Under the pieces are notes generated by a model. That model saw only the letters and a program-made list of their open reading frames with translations. It ran no database searches and had not been told where the DNA came from. A stretch of 44,723 bases of DNA from Oscillospiraceae bacterium (GTDB lineage: Bacteria; Bacillota; Clostridia; Oscillospirales; Butyricicoccaceae), in assembly GCA_015068285.1 (NCBI GenBank), contig SVKW01000002.1, forward strand, positions 1 to 44,723, read 5' to 3'. Positions 8,589 to 17,693 of this stretch are shown in pieces. Position 1 is the first letter of the stretch. Each line of letters opens with the position of its first letter. The translations under genes were made by a program, and so were the position numbers.

Positions 8589-8666
8589 TGTGATTTATCA
8601 CACCTTTTGTTTGCAGAGCAAACGCTTCATGTGCAAAGCACACTTCATTTTTCATAGTCGAAGACT
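8589..8666. repeat. Mini-hairpin array B (linker CTTCA)
   Basis: TGTGATTTATCACA; GTTTGC-AGA-GCAAAC; cttca; TGTGC-AAA-GCACA; cttca; AGTC-GAA-GACT. Confidence 0.8.
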
Positions 8667-8679
8667 GCTTAATTATTGT

Positions 8680-9330
8680 TTACAGCACCACATAAAACAG
8701 CACGGCAAAATACTGGAGTATTGTGCCGGCGAGCACAAAGAAGTGCCATATTGAGTGCATATATTTTTTGCGGATTGCGTAAAAAATAATGCCGACTGTA
8801 TAGGCAAGACCACCTGCGGCAAGCAGGATGATTCCGCCTTTCGCAAGATTTGCAATAAGCGGTTTGATGGCAAATACCACCGCCCAGCCCATTGCGATAT
8901 AGCATATCATAGAAAACACCTTGAATTTTTCAAGGCTTACGATGTTGAGAACAACACCGATAATCGCCGCGCCCCAGACAACGCCGAAAAGTGTCCAGCC
9001 GATGACAGGAGTTGCCTCGCGCAAGGTCACAAGGGTGAATGGAGTGTAGGAGCCGGCTATCAGCAGGAAAATCGAGCAGTGGTCAAAGACGCGGAATACC
9101 GATTTCACCTTGCCGTCACGGAAGGAGTGATAGAGAGCAGAGAAGGTGTAGAGAAGTATCATGGTAGCGCCGTAAATACTGGAGCTGACCACCTTCCACA
9201 CATCGCCCTGCAGCGCCGAAAAAACTATCAGCACAGCCATGCCGCCTGCCGCAGCGAGTGCGCCTGTGCCGTGGGAGATCGAGTTGATGAGTTCTTCAGC
9301 GAGGGTGTAGACAGGTTTCTTGGATTTCAT
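8680..9330 (-). CDS. Hemolysin III / PAQR family membrane protein
   Basis: EELINSISHGTGALAAAGG, SALYHSF, FRVFDHCSIFLLIAGSYTPF and IWHFFVLAGTILQYFAVLFYV. Confidence 0.93.
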   Translation of the reverse strand: MKSKKPVYTLAEELINSISHGTGALAAAGGMAVLIVFSALQGDVWKVVSSSIYGATMILLYTFSALYHSFRDGKVKSVFRVFDHCSIFLLIAGSYTPFTLVTLREATPVIGWTLFGVVWGAAIIGVVLNIVSLEKFKVFSMICYIAMGWAVVFAIKPLIANLAKGGIILLAAGGLAYTVGIIFYAIRKKYMHSIWHFFVLAGTILQYFAVLFYVVL

Positions 9331-9333
9331 TTT

Positions 9334-9774
9334 TTACCTTAATTTCTTGAAAAACGCGGTGAGCAAGGCTGTGCATTCTTCCCCAAGAATACCGCCCGTC
9401 ACCTTGGGCTTGTGGTTGAAATTTTCGAAGAAAAGGTCGATAACGCCCCCTACAGCGCCGCCTTTTTTATCATGCGCCCCAAAATAAAGGGCGTCAAGCT
9501 TCGCATTTAAAATAGCACCTGCACACATGGGGCAAGGCTCGAGAGTGACATACATATCGCAGTTTTCAAGCCGCCATGAAGAAATATTACGGCAAGCCTC
9601 GGCAATAGCGTTGATTTCAGCGTGGCCGAGAGCAGACTTGTCCCGCTCGCGGGTGTTGTGTCCGCGGCCTATGATTTCGCCGTTTCTGACGATTATGCAG
9701 CCCACAGGGACATCGCCCGACAGGGCACATTTTTCAGCTTCTTCAATGGCGAGCGCCATGTATTTTTCGTGCAT
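9334..9774 (-). CDS. tadA: tRNA-specific adenosine deaminase
   Basis: GHAEINAI and EPCPMCAGAILNAKLDALYFGAHDKKGGAVGG. Confidence 0.94.
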   Translation of the reverse strand: MHEKYMALAIEEAEKCALSGDVPVGCIIVRNGEIIGRGHNTRERDKSALGHAEINAIAEACRNISSWRLENCDMYVTLEPCPMCAGAILNAKLDALYFGAHDKKGGAVGGVIDLFFENFNHKPKVTGGILGEECTALLTAFFKKLR

Positions 9775-9901
9775 TTTGTCCTCCGCGCAGATGATAGGTA
9801 AATTCTAACAAACTAAATGACAAAAGTCAAGAAAAATAGCTTGAAAAAATCCCCTATATAATGTATAATTATTAGAATAGAATGGAGTATTATAGGCAAA
9901 T

Positions 9902-10022
9902 GACAGTTTCGCTGTGCGAAAGCGATATTCGGCTTCGCCGAGTGATATGCCTTCGACACGATATATTTGCTTCGCAAATGCGATATGTTGACATAGTCAA
10001 CATTAAGGTGCCTGCGGCGCAT
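9902..10022. repeat. Mini-hairpin array C (linkers CGATA/TGATA)
   Basis: TTTCGC-TGT-GCGAAA; TCGGC-TTC-GCCGA; ATTTGC-TTC-GCAAAT; TGTTGAC-ATA-GTCAACA; TGCCTGCGGCGCA. Confidence 0.8.
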
Positions 10023-10034
10023 TAGATAAGTTCA

Positions 10035-10210
10035 CTCCCTCAGGCAGCCTTACGGCTGCCAGCTCCCTCGTCTGAGGGAGCCAAGAAAAAGTTAAGCCTC
10101 CCTTGTGAATTTACCCCACAAAGCAGGCTTAGTGGGGACCCCATTTATCGGGAGGGGGCACCGTAAACGGCACTAGCTTCGCGTCGCCGCTGAACAACGG
10201 TGGAGGGATT
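10035..10210. repeat. Two adjacent composite CTCCCT..AGGGAG-type intergenic repeats
   Basis: ACTCCCTCAGGCAGCC-tta-CGGCTGCCAGCTCCCTCGTCTGAGGGAGCCAAG, then GCCTCCCTTG...GGGAGGGGGCACCG...CGGTGGAGGGATT. Confidence 0.65.
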
Positions 10211-10223
10211 GCTGATTATCTGA

Positions 10224-10280
10224 TGTGACTTGTCACACATTTATGTTCCAAAGGAACATATCACTTTCGCACAGCGAAAT
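10224..10280. repeat. Mini-hairpin array D (linker TATCA)
   Basis: TGTGAC-TT-GTCACA; TGTTCC-AAA-GGAACA; tatca; TTTCGC-ACA-GCGAAA. Confidence 0.8.
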
Positions 10281-10333
10281 ATATACCATTCTCAACTTTA
10301 CAATAAATCACTTCAGACGGAGGATAAAATATA

Positions 10334-11980
10334 ATGGACAACAACAAACTTGCCCAGCTTCTCTTCCCTCACATCAATGTGGAGATGGAAGAGTATCTCG
10401 AAAAAATCTATCCAAAACGCCAGCTTCCGGAGGGCGCGTATGTAACACGCTTTGCTCCGAGCCCAACAGGCTTTATCCACATCGGCGGTCTTTTTACAGC
10501 TCTTGTAAATGAACGCCTTGCCCACCAGTCGGGCGGCAAAATCTTCCTCAGAATCGAAGACACAGACAAGAAGAGAGAGCAGGAAGACGGCATCAACGAA
10601 ATCATCACAGGTCTTGCAGCATTCGGCATCAACTTTGACGAAGGCAAGACTCTTGACGGCACAGAAAAGGGCGATTACGGACCATACGTCCAGAGCCACA
10701 GAGCTGAAATTTACCAGAGCTTCTGTAAGGCTCTCGTAAAGAAGGGCTTTGCATATCCTTGCTTCTGCACAGAAGAAGATCTTGCTGAAATCCGCAAGGT
10801 TCAGGAAGAAAAGAAGGTTCTCCCTGGCTATCATACAGAATACGCCAAGTGCAGAAATCTCACTTATGAAGAAATCGAAGAAAATATCAAGGCAGGCAAG
10901 CCTTATGTAGTACGTCTCAAGTCCCCGGGCAAAATCGGTGGCCGCGTAAAGTATAAGGATGTTGTCAAGGGCGACATCGAAATGGACGAAAACGTAGCAG
11001 ATATCGTTCTCCTCAAGACAGACGGTATTCCAACATACCACTTCGCTCACGCTTGTGACGATACACTCATGGGTACAACACACGTTGTTCGCTCCGACGA
11101 ATGGGTACCATCTGTAAATATCCATCTCCAGCTCTTCTATGTTCTCGGCCTCAAGCCACCTAAGTACTGCCATATCTCCCCAATCATGAAGGAAGACAAC
11201 GGCGGCAAGAGAAAGCTTTCCAAGCGTAAGGACCCTGAAGCTGCAGTAAGCTACTTCACAGAAGAAGGCTATCCAAAGGAAGCTGTTCTCGAATACCTCC
11301 TCACACTTGCAAACTCCCAGTATGAAGACTGGAGAAAGCAGAACAAGACAGCAGACCTCCACGATTACAAGTTCGCAATGAAGAATATGAGCAAGTCGGG
11401 CGCACTCTTTGACCTTGTAAAGCTCAACAACGTTTCGGGCGAGGTAATTTCCAGATTCCCTGCTGAAAAGCTCTATGAATATGTTCTCGAATGGGCAAAC
11501 GAATTCGATAAGGAATTTGCTCAGAAGCTCATCGACAACAAGGAAAAGGCAGTTACATTCTTCGGCGTTGACAGAAGCGGCAACAAGCCTCGTAAGGACA
11601 TCACACAGTGGAAGGGCGTAGCAAAGTATATGGACTACATCTTCGGGGGTGAATTTGCATACGAAGCTATTGACAATATTGCTCATGAAGACCAGAAGGC
11701 TGTTCTCAATAAGTATGCAACAGTATTCGATGTCAACCATACAAAGGACGAATGGTTCGGCACAATGAAGAGCATCTGTGAAGAACTTGGCTTCTCCCCT
11801 GATGTAAAGGCTTATAAGGCAGATCCATCTGCATTCAAGGGCCATGTCGGCGATATTTCCACAATCGTCCGCGTTGCTCTCACAGGCAGAAAGAACACAC
11901 CGGACCTTTATTCCATCATGGCTATCCTCGGCACAGATGAAATCAAGGCAAGAATCAACAAGTATATCGAAACTTTGTAA
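10334..11980 (+). CDS. gltX: Glutamyl-tRNA synthetase
   Basis: TRFAPSPTGFIHIGGLFTAL (HIGH) and KRKLSKRKDPEAAV (KMSKS-type) motifs. Confidence 0.94.
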   Translation: MDNNKLAQLLFPHINVEMEEYLEKIYPKRQLPEGAYVTRFAPSPTGFIHIGGLFTALVNERLAHQSGGKIFLRIEDTDKKREQEDGINEIITGLAAFGINFDEGKTLDGTEKGDYGPYVQSHRAEIYQSFCKALVKKGFAYPCFCTEEDLAEIRKVQEEKKVLPGYHTEYAKCRNLTYEEIEENIKAGKPYVVRLKSPGKIGGRVKYKDVVKGDIEMDENVADIVLLKTDGIPTYHFAHACDDTLMGTTHVVRSDEWVPSVNIHLQLFYVLGLKPPKYCHISPIMKEDNGGKRKLSKRKDPEAAVSYFTEEGYPKEAVLEYLLTLANSQYEDWRKQNKTADLHDYKFAMKNMSKSGALFDLVKLNNVSGEVISRFPAEKLYEYVLEWANEFDKEFAQKLIDNKEKAVTFFGVDRSGNKPRKDITQWKGVAKYMDYIFGGEFAYEAIDNIAHEDQKAVLNKYATVFDVNHTKDEWFGTMKSICEELGFSPDVKAYKADPSAFKGHVGDISTIVRVALTGRKNTPDLYSIMAILGTDEIKARINKYIETL

Positions 11981-11992
11981 TATACGAAAAAT

Positions 11993-12019
11993 GTAGGGGC
12001 GGGTTTCCACGCCCGCCCG
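11993..12019. repeat. GTAGGGGCGGG-type hairpin repeat
   Basis: gtaggGGCGGGtttccacGCCCGCCCg. Confidence 0.65.
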
Positions 12020-12069
12020 CATAATAAATATAAAGCCACATAACTATCTGATTTATACAGGAGTATACA

Positions 12070-13749
12070 ATGGAAAATATTGAAAAGACAACTAATGAAG
12101 AAGTATTGTTTGAAGGCAACTTCATCCATGACTTCATCGACGAAGATCTCAGAGAAGGCAACTTCGACAGAGTTCAGACTCGTTTCCCACCGGAACCAAA
12201 CGGCTACCTTCATGTAGGTCACATCAAGGCTATCGCAGTTGACTTCACAACAGCAAAGAAGTACAACGGTATCTGCAACCTCCGCCTTGACGATACAAAC
12301 CCACAGAAGGAAGACGACGAATATGTAAACGCAATCATCGAAGATATCCGCTGGCTCGGCTTTGAACCGGACAACATCCTCTATGGCTCCAACTATTTCG
12401 ATGACTGCTATGAAGCAGCTGTCCGCCTTATCAAGAAGGGCAAGGCTTTCGTCTGTGACTTGAGTGCAGAACAGATGAGAGAATACCGCGGCTCCCTCAC
12501 AGAGCCTGGCAAGGAAAGCCCATACCACAACAGAACTGTTGAAGAAAATCTCGACCTCTTTGAAAGAATGAGAAAGGGCGAATTTGAGCCTGGTGAAAAG
12601 ACACTCCGCGCCAAGATCGATATGTCCTCCGGCAATCTCAATATGCGTGACCCTATCATCTACCGCATTATGAAGGTTCCGCACGACCGCTGCGGCGACA
12701 AGTGGTGCATTTACCCAATGTACGACTTCAACCACCCTATCTCCGATACAGTTGAAGGCGTTACACACTCCCTCTGCACACTTGAATTTGAAGACCACAG
12801 ACCGCTTTATGACTGGGTACTCAAGGAAGCTGAATTTGAAAAGCCATCCCGTCAGATCGAATTTGCTCGTCTTAACCTGAGCTATGCTCTCACAAGTAAG
12901 AGACGCTGCCTCGCTCTCGTAAACGGCGGCGCAGTAACAGGCTGGGATGACCCTCGTATGGCAACTATCGCAGGTATGAGAAGACGCGGCTATCCAGCTC
13001 CAGCTCTCCTCGACTTCGTTTCCAAGGCAGGCCTCTCCAAGACATATTCTGTAGTTGATTACAGCCTCCTCGAGTTCTGTGTACGTGACTATCTCAATAC
13101 AAATGCAGAACGTGCTATGGCAGTTCTCAAGCCTCTCAAGGTCGTTATTGAAAACTACCCTGAAGGAAAGACAGAAGAAGTTTCTGTTGAAATCAATCCA
13201 AACAAGCCTGAGCTCGGCTCCCGTAAGGTAACATTCTCCCGTGAGCTTTACATCGAAGCTGATGACTTCACAGAAGTTCCACCAAAGGGCTACCACAGAC
13301 TTTCCCCGGGCAAGGAAGTTCGTCTCAAGGGCGGCTACTATATCACAGCTCAGAAGGCTGTTTATAACGAAAATGGCGACATCGATCACCTCATCTGCAC
13401 TTATGACCCAGAAACAGCAGGCGGCACATCTCCTGACGGCCGCAAGGTAAAGGGCACAATCCACTGGGTTGACGCAAACAACTGCGTTGATGCTGAAGTT
13501 CGTCTTTATGACAGACTCTTCAAGAATCCTAACCCATCTGATGGCGAAGTATTCGATAACCTCAACCCTGATTCCCTCACAGTAGTCGAAAATGCAAAGG
13601 TTGAAAAGTATCTCCACGGTCACGCGCCGCTCGATACATTCCAGTTCCTCCGCCACGGCTACTTCACAGTTGACAAGGATTCCACAGAAGAGAAGATGGT
13701 CTTTAACAGAACTGTAACTCTCAAGGATTCCTGGGCAAAGCAGAAGTAA
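12070..13749 (+). CDS. glnS: Glutaminyl-tRNA synthetase
   Basis: TRFPPEPNGYLHVGHIKAI, LRLDDTNPQKEDDEYV, and a C-terminal beta-barrel region with FNRTVTLKDSWAK. Confidence 0.95.
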   Translation: MENIEKTTNEEVLFEGNFIHDFIDEDLREGNFDRVQTRFPPEPNGYLHVGHIKAIAVDFTTAKKYNGICNLRLDDTNPQKEDDEYVNAIIEDIRWLGFEPDNILYGSNYFDDCYEAAVRLIKKGKAFVCDLSAEQMREYRGSLTEPGKESPYHNRTVEENLDLFERMRKGEFEPGEKTLRAKIDMSSGNLNMRDPIIYRIMKVPHDRCGDKWCIYPMYDFNHPISDTVEGVTHSLCTLEFEDHRPLYDWVLKEAEFEKPSRQIEFARLNLSYALTSKRRCLALVNGGAVTGWDDPRMATIAGMRRRGYPAPALLDFVSKAGLSKTYSVVDYSLLEFCVRDYLNTNAERAMAVLKPLKVVIENYPEGKTEEVSVEINPNKPELGSRKVTFSRELYIEADDFTEVPPKGYHRLSPGKEVRLKGGYYITAQKAVYNENGDIDHLICTYDPETAGGTSPDGRKVKGTIHWVDANNCVDAEVRLYDRLFKNPNPSDGEVFDNLNPDSLTVVENAKVEKYLHGHAPLDTFQFLRHGYFTVDKDSTEEKMVFNRTVTLKDSWAKQK

Positions 13750-14867
13750 TGATTTATTTAGATAATTCAGCTACAACAAAAGTATTGCCCTGCGCTCTCG
13801 ATGCAGCTGTCGATGCAATGACAGAAAACTTCGGCAATCCTGCTGCAGTTCATTCTTTCGGCAAGAAGGCAAATGATATATTGGAAAATGCCCGTAAGGA
13901 CATTATGTCTGCCCTTAATGTGAAGAAGGGTACTCTCGTCTTCACATCGGGCGGCACAGAGAGCATCAACTGGGCAATCACATTCAGCGCTGAAAAGAAC
14001 AAGCACAAGGGCAAGCACATCGTGTCGACAAAAATCGAACACGCCGCAACACTTGAAACACTCAAGGCTCTCACAATGAAGGGTTATGAAGTAACTCTTG
14101 TTGACCCTGAGCGTGACGGCAGCGTGTCGCTTGATAAAATCAAAGCGGCAATCCGTGAAGACACGATTCTGCTGACAATGATGGCTGTCTGCAACGAAAC
14201 AGGGGCAATTCTGCCTTATCCTGATGCGGCAAAATACATGAAGCAGGTCAATAAAGATGCCTTCGTCCATGTGGACGGGGTGCAGGGCTTCATGAAGATT
14301 GATATGCCTCTCGACAATGTGGATTTCCTCTCGATTTCCGCCCATAAAATCGGCGGTGTCAAGGGCATCGGCGCTCTTTATATCCGTGACGGCGTCAAGA
14401 TAACACCGATGCTTCACGGCGGCTATCAGGATATGGGCTTGCGCTCGGGTACACAGGCTGTACCTCAGATGGCGGCTTTTGGTGCAGCGGCGAAATACCA
14501 CGCAGAGCATTTCAGCGAAGGCACAGCTCACATGGACGAAGTCCGCCGCTACTGCATTGAAAGACTTTCCGAAATCGAAGGCTCGACAGTTGCAGTAAGT
14601 GCTCATCAGGCTCCCCATGTTGTAAATGCAGGATTCAGAAAGGGCAGAAGCGAGGTTATCATCCGCGTGCTGTCCGACAAGGGAATCTATGTTTCGGGTG
14701 GCTCTGCTTGTGCCAAGGGCAAGAAAAGCCATGTGCTTTTAGCGATGAACAGAGATCCGAAGGCGATCGATTCATCTTTAAGAATCAGCCTTTCGGAAGA
14801 AAATACAAAGGAAGAGATTGACGTTTTCATCGACACATTGAAGATGGCGATGAAGATGTTCAGGTAA
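13749..14867 (+). CDS. Cysteine desulfurase, NifS/IscS family
   Basis: MIYLDNSATTKVLP, HVDGVQGFMKI, SISAHKIGGVKGIGALYI (PLP Lys) and SGGSACAKGKKSHVLLAM; ATG overlaps the glnS stop (TAATG). Confidence 0.94.
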   Translation: MIYLDNSATTKVLPCALDAAVDAMTENFGNPAAVHSFGKKANDILENARKDIMSALNVKKGTLVFTSGGTESINWAITFSAEKNKHKGKHIVSTKIEHAATLETLKALTMKGYEVTLVDPERDGSVSLDKIKAAIREDTILLTMMAVCNETGAILPYPDAAKYMKQVNKDAFVHVDGVQGFMKIDMPLDNVDFLSISAHKIGGVKGIGALYIRDGVKITPMLHGGYQDMGLRSGTQAVPQMAAFGAAAKYHAEHFSEGTAHMDEVRRYCIERLSEIEGSTVAVSAHQAPHVVNAGFRKGRSEVIIRVLSDKGIYVSGGSACAKGKKSHVLLAMNRDPKAIDSSLRISLSEENTKEEIDVFIDTLKMAMKMFR

Positions 14868-14871
14868 AAAT

Positions 14872-16041
14872 ATGAGAGAAGTTTTTCTTTTGAAGTTTGG
14901 CGAGCTGGTGCTCAAAGGTCTTAACAGACTCAAGTTTGAAAACCGCCTTGTCAAGCTTGTAAAAACAAGAATGTATAAATACGGCACATTCGAGGTTTAC
15001 GCAAAGCAGTCGGTGCTTTTCGTTGAGCCTGTCGAATGTACTGACCTTGAAGCGGCTTTCGACGCCTGCCGCAAGATTTTCGGCATCGTCGCTGTCCAGC
15101 GCTGTGCTGTCTGCGATAAGGACATCATGGTTGCCTGCAAGACAGCCGAAGAATATCTTTCTGATATGCTTCACGAAGTAAAAACTTTCAAGGTCGAATC
15201 ACGCCGCAGCGATAAGTCCTTCCCTATGACATCCATCCAGATATCCCAGGAAATCGGCGGCTGGCTCAACGATAAGTTTGACCATCTTTCACCAAAGATG
15301 GACGAGCCTGAAATGACAGTCAAGGTTGAAGTCAGAGAAAAGGGCATCTACATCAGCGGCAAGGTTTATCCTGGCGCAGGCGGTCTGCCAAATGGCTCCA
15401 ACGGACGCGGTCTCCTCATGCTTTCGGGCGGTATCGACAGCCCTGTTGCAGGCCACATGATGGCAAAGCGCGGTCTTGATCTGGCGGCTATCCACTTCTT
15501 CAGCTATCCGTATACATCTGAGGAAGCAAAGCAGAAGGTGCTCAAGCTTGCTGAAATCATGACAGATTACACAGGCAAGATCCCTGTCTTCATCGTGCCT
15601 TTCACAGAGATTCAGGAAGCTATCCGCGATAACTGTTTTGAAGACCTGTTCACAGTTATCATGCGCCGTTTCATGGTGAGAATTGCCGATAAGCTTGCCC
15701 AGCAGCAGCTCTGCGGCTGTATCATCACAGGCGAAAGCCTCGGTCAGGTCGCAAGCCAGACTATGGAGGCATTAGGCGTCACAAATGCCTGCTCTGAAAC
15801 TCCTATCTTCCGTCCGCTCATCGGTATGGATAAGAATGAAATTACAATAATTTCCAGAAAGATAGGCACATTTGAAACATCTATCCTCCCTTATGAAGAC
15901 TGCTGCACAGTCTTTACACCTAAGCATCCTGTAACAAAGCCAAAGATGAAGAAGGTGCTTGAAGAGGAATCCCGCCTCGATGTGGACGCACTCGTCCAGC
16001 GCGCTCTCGACGAAACATACTATATCGTTGTAGGAGAATAA
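14872..16041 (+). CDS. thiI: tRNA 4-thiouridine synthase ThiI (rhodanese-less length)
   Basis: EVFLLKFGELVLKGLNR (THUMP region), GLLMLSGGIDSPVAGHMMAKRG (PP-loop) and ITGESLGQVASQT. Confidence 0.95.
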   Translation: MREVFLLKFGELVLKGLNRLKFENRLVKLVKTRMYKYGTFEVYAKQSVLFVEPVECTDLEAAFDACRKIFGIVAVQRCAVCDKDIMVACKTAEEYLSDMLHEVKTFKVESRRSDKSFPMTSIQISQEIGGWLNDKFDHLSPKMDEPEMTVKVEVREKGIYISGKVYPGAGGLPNGSNGRGLLMLSGGIDSPVAGHMMAKRGLDLAAIHFFSYPYTSEEAKQKVLKLAEIMTDYTGKIPVFIVPFTEIQEAIRDNCFEDLFTVIMRRFMVRIADKLAQQQLCGCIITGESLGQVASQTMEALGVTNACSETPIFRPLIGMDKNEITIISRKIGTFETSILPYEDCCTVFTPKHPVTKPKMKKVLEEESRLDVDALVQRALDETYYIVVGE

Positions 16042-16052
16042 TTCCTCTTTTT

Positions 16053-16107
16053 ATGCCTCCCTTGCCTAAAGGGAGGGGGACCATTCGAAGAATGGTGGAG
16101 GGATTGA
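16053..16107. repeat. Composite CCTCCCTT..AAGGGAGG GGGACCATTC..GAATGGTGGAGGGATT repeat
   Basis: CCTCCCTT-gcct-AAAGGGAGG followed by CCATTC-gaa-GAATGG. Confidence 0.7.
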
Positions 16108-16118
16108 AACTTATTTAA

Positions 16119-16219
16119 TGTGATTTATCACACCATAATGTCCCAAAGGGACAATTCATGATGCGGGGCATCAATTCATACGCTTGCGTAATTCATGAAA
16201 TCGCATGATTTCAATTCAC
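16119..16219. repeat. Mini-hairpin array E (linker ATTCA)
   Basis: TGTGATTTATCACA; TGTCCC-AAA-GGGACA attca TGATGC-GGG-GCATCA attca TACGC-TT-GCGTA attca TGAAATC-GCAT-GATTTCA attca. Confidence 0.9.
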
Positions 16220-16250
16220 TTATAACAACCACAAAGAAAGGCAAATTACC

Positions 16251-17501
16251 ATGCAAAAGAGCTTATCTTGTGAAATTCTCGCTGTCGGCACAGAGCTTCT
16301 GCTGGGCCAGATAGCAAATACAGATGCCCAGATGCTTTCTCAGGGACTGAGTGAGCTTGGCATTTCGGTATTCCATCACACAGTTGTGGGTGATAACCCA
16401 CAGCGCCTTCGTGAAGCTGTCGAGCTTGCAAAGTCAAGAGCCGACATCATAATCACAACAGGCGGTCTCGGCCCGACAGCCGACGACCTTACAAAGGAAA
16501 CCATCGCTTCTGCCTTCGGCAAGAAGCTTGAGCTTCACGGTCCGTCATTAAAGCGCCTTTATGACCGATGGACCTTTGGCAAAATGACAAAGAACAACGA
16601 GCGTCAGGCATGGCTTCCTGAAGGCTGTGAAGTGCTTGTCAACGATTGGGGCACAGCTCCCGGCTGCGCTTTTGAAGCGGAAGGCGTTCATGTTGTAATG
16701 CTTCCCGGTCCTCCAAGAGAGTGTACAGCTATGTGGAAGCACAGAGCCCGTCCGTATCTTGAAAAGCTGACAGGCGGCGCTATCGTCTCCCATTACATCC
16801 GCCTTTATGGCATCGGCGAATCGGCAATGGAAGATAAAATCGCATATATCATGGACAATGCCATAAACCCGTCTGCGGCTCCTTATGCCAAGGAGGGCGA
16901 ATGTCTTGTCCGTGTAACAGCCAAGGGTGAAAACCACGATGTGGCTGAAGAAATGACAAAGCCTCTTATGGAGCAGATTTGCTCTGAGCTTAAAGACTTC
17001 GTCTACGGTATTGACGCCGAATCTCTCGAAGAAGTCCTCGTAGCCCTTCTCAAGGAGAAGAATCTCACTATCTCAACTGCAGAAAGCTGCACAGGCGGCT
17101 ATATCTCCAAGCGCCTTACAGATATTCCGGGCTGCTCCGATGTTTTCATGGGCGGTATGGTGACATACTCCAATGAGAGCAAGATGAAGCTTTTGGGTGT
17201 AAAAGAAGAAACTCTTAAAGCTCACGGCGCAGTAAGCGAAGAAACAGCATACGAAATGGCTAAAAATGTGGCTGAAATCATGGGTACAGATATCGGTGTC
17301 GGCATAACAGGCATTGCAGGTCCTGGCGGCGGCACAGAGGAAAAGCCTGTTGGTCTTATCTACGCAGGTATTTCCTACAAGGGCGAAACAAAGGTTTACG
17401 AATTGCCAAGAAGAAAGAATCAGTCGCGCGAAAGAGTGCGCCTGCTGGCTTCCTCCAAGGTACTCGACCTTGTCAGAAGAACAGTTCTCGGCATAGAATA
17501 A
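16251..17501 (+). CDS. cinA: CinA family competence/damage-inducible protein, with C-terminal nicotinamide-nucleotide amidohydrolase-type domain
   Basis: EILAVGTELLLGQIANTDAQ, TTGGLGPTADDLT, LTISTAESCTGGYISKRLTDIPG and GVGITGIAGPGGG. Confidence 0.95.
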   Translation: MQKSLSCEILAVGTELLLGQIANTDAQMLSQGLSELGISVFHHTVVGDNPQRLREAVELAKSRADIIITTGGLGPTADDLTKETIASAFGKKLELHGPSLKRLYDRWTFGKMTKNNERQAWLPEGCEVLVNDWGTAPGCAFEAEGVHVVMLPGPPRECTAMWKHRARPYLEKLTGGAIVSHYIRLYGIGESAMEDKIAYIMDNAINPSAAPYAKEGECLVRVTAKGENHDVAEEMTKPLMEQICSELKDFVYGIDAESLEEVLVALLKEKNLTISTAESCTGGYISKRLTDIPGCSDVFMGGMVTYSNESKMKLLGVKEETLKAHGAVSEETAYEMAKNVAEIMGTDIGVGITGIAGPGGGTEEKPVGLIYAGISYKGETKVYELPRRKNQSRERVRLLASSKVLDLVRRTVLGIE

Positions 17502-17506
17502 TATAT

Positions 17507-17528
17507 AAGGGCGGGCTATGTCCCGCCC
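17507..17528. repeat. GGGCGGG..CCCGCCC hairpin (GTAGGGG-family relative)
   Basis: aGGGCGGGctatgtCCCGCCCa. Confidence 0.55.
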
Positions 17529-17693
17529 ATGTAATTTTACAATAATAAAGCCTTCTTCAGTAGGAGAAGATGTCCTTAAAGCATCAATTAAAATGCCAAC
17601 TTTTCACCGGACGAAAGGCCCGGCTTACATCCTATTTACAACTTACGAAAATAATTTCAATTTATATATAAATCTCAGAACAGGAGGGCAATT

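Noticed and set aside
8755-9342. 195-aa plus-strand ORF opposite the hemolysin III gene
   Set aside because: Antisense to a well-recognised PAQR/hemolysin III gene, with no domain character.
10313-13656. Very long antisense ORFs (569 aa and 582 aa) opposite gltX and glnS, and similar ones opposite grdE, grdB, grdC and nfnB
   Set aside because: They mirror highly codon-biased genes that avoid TTA, CTA and TCA codons, which removes antisense stops. The translations are Cys/Val/Phe-rich nonsense with no recognisable domain or SD.
16119-16219. Possible CRISPR array
   Set aside because: Period is only about 16 nt, there are no unique spacers of 25-40 nt, the conserved part is a 5-nt linker while the variable part is self-complementary, and no cas genes are present.
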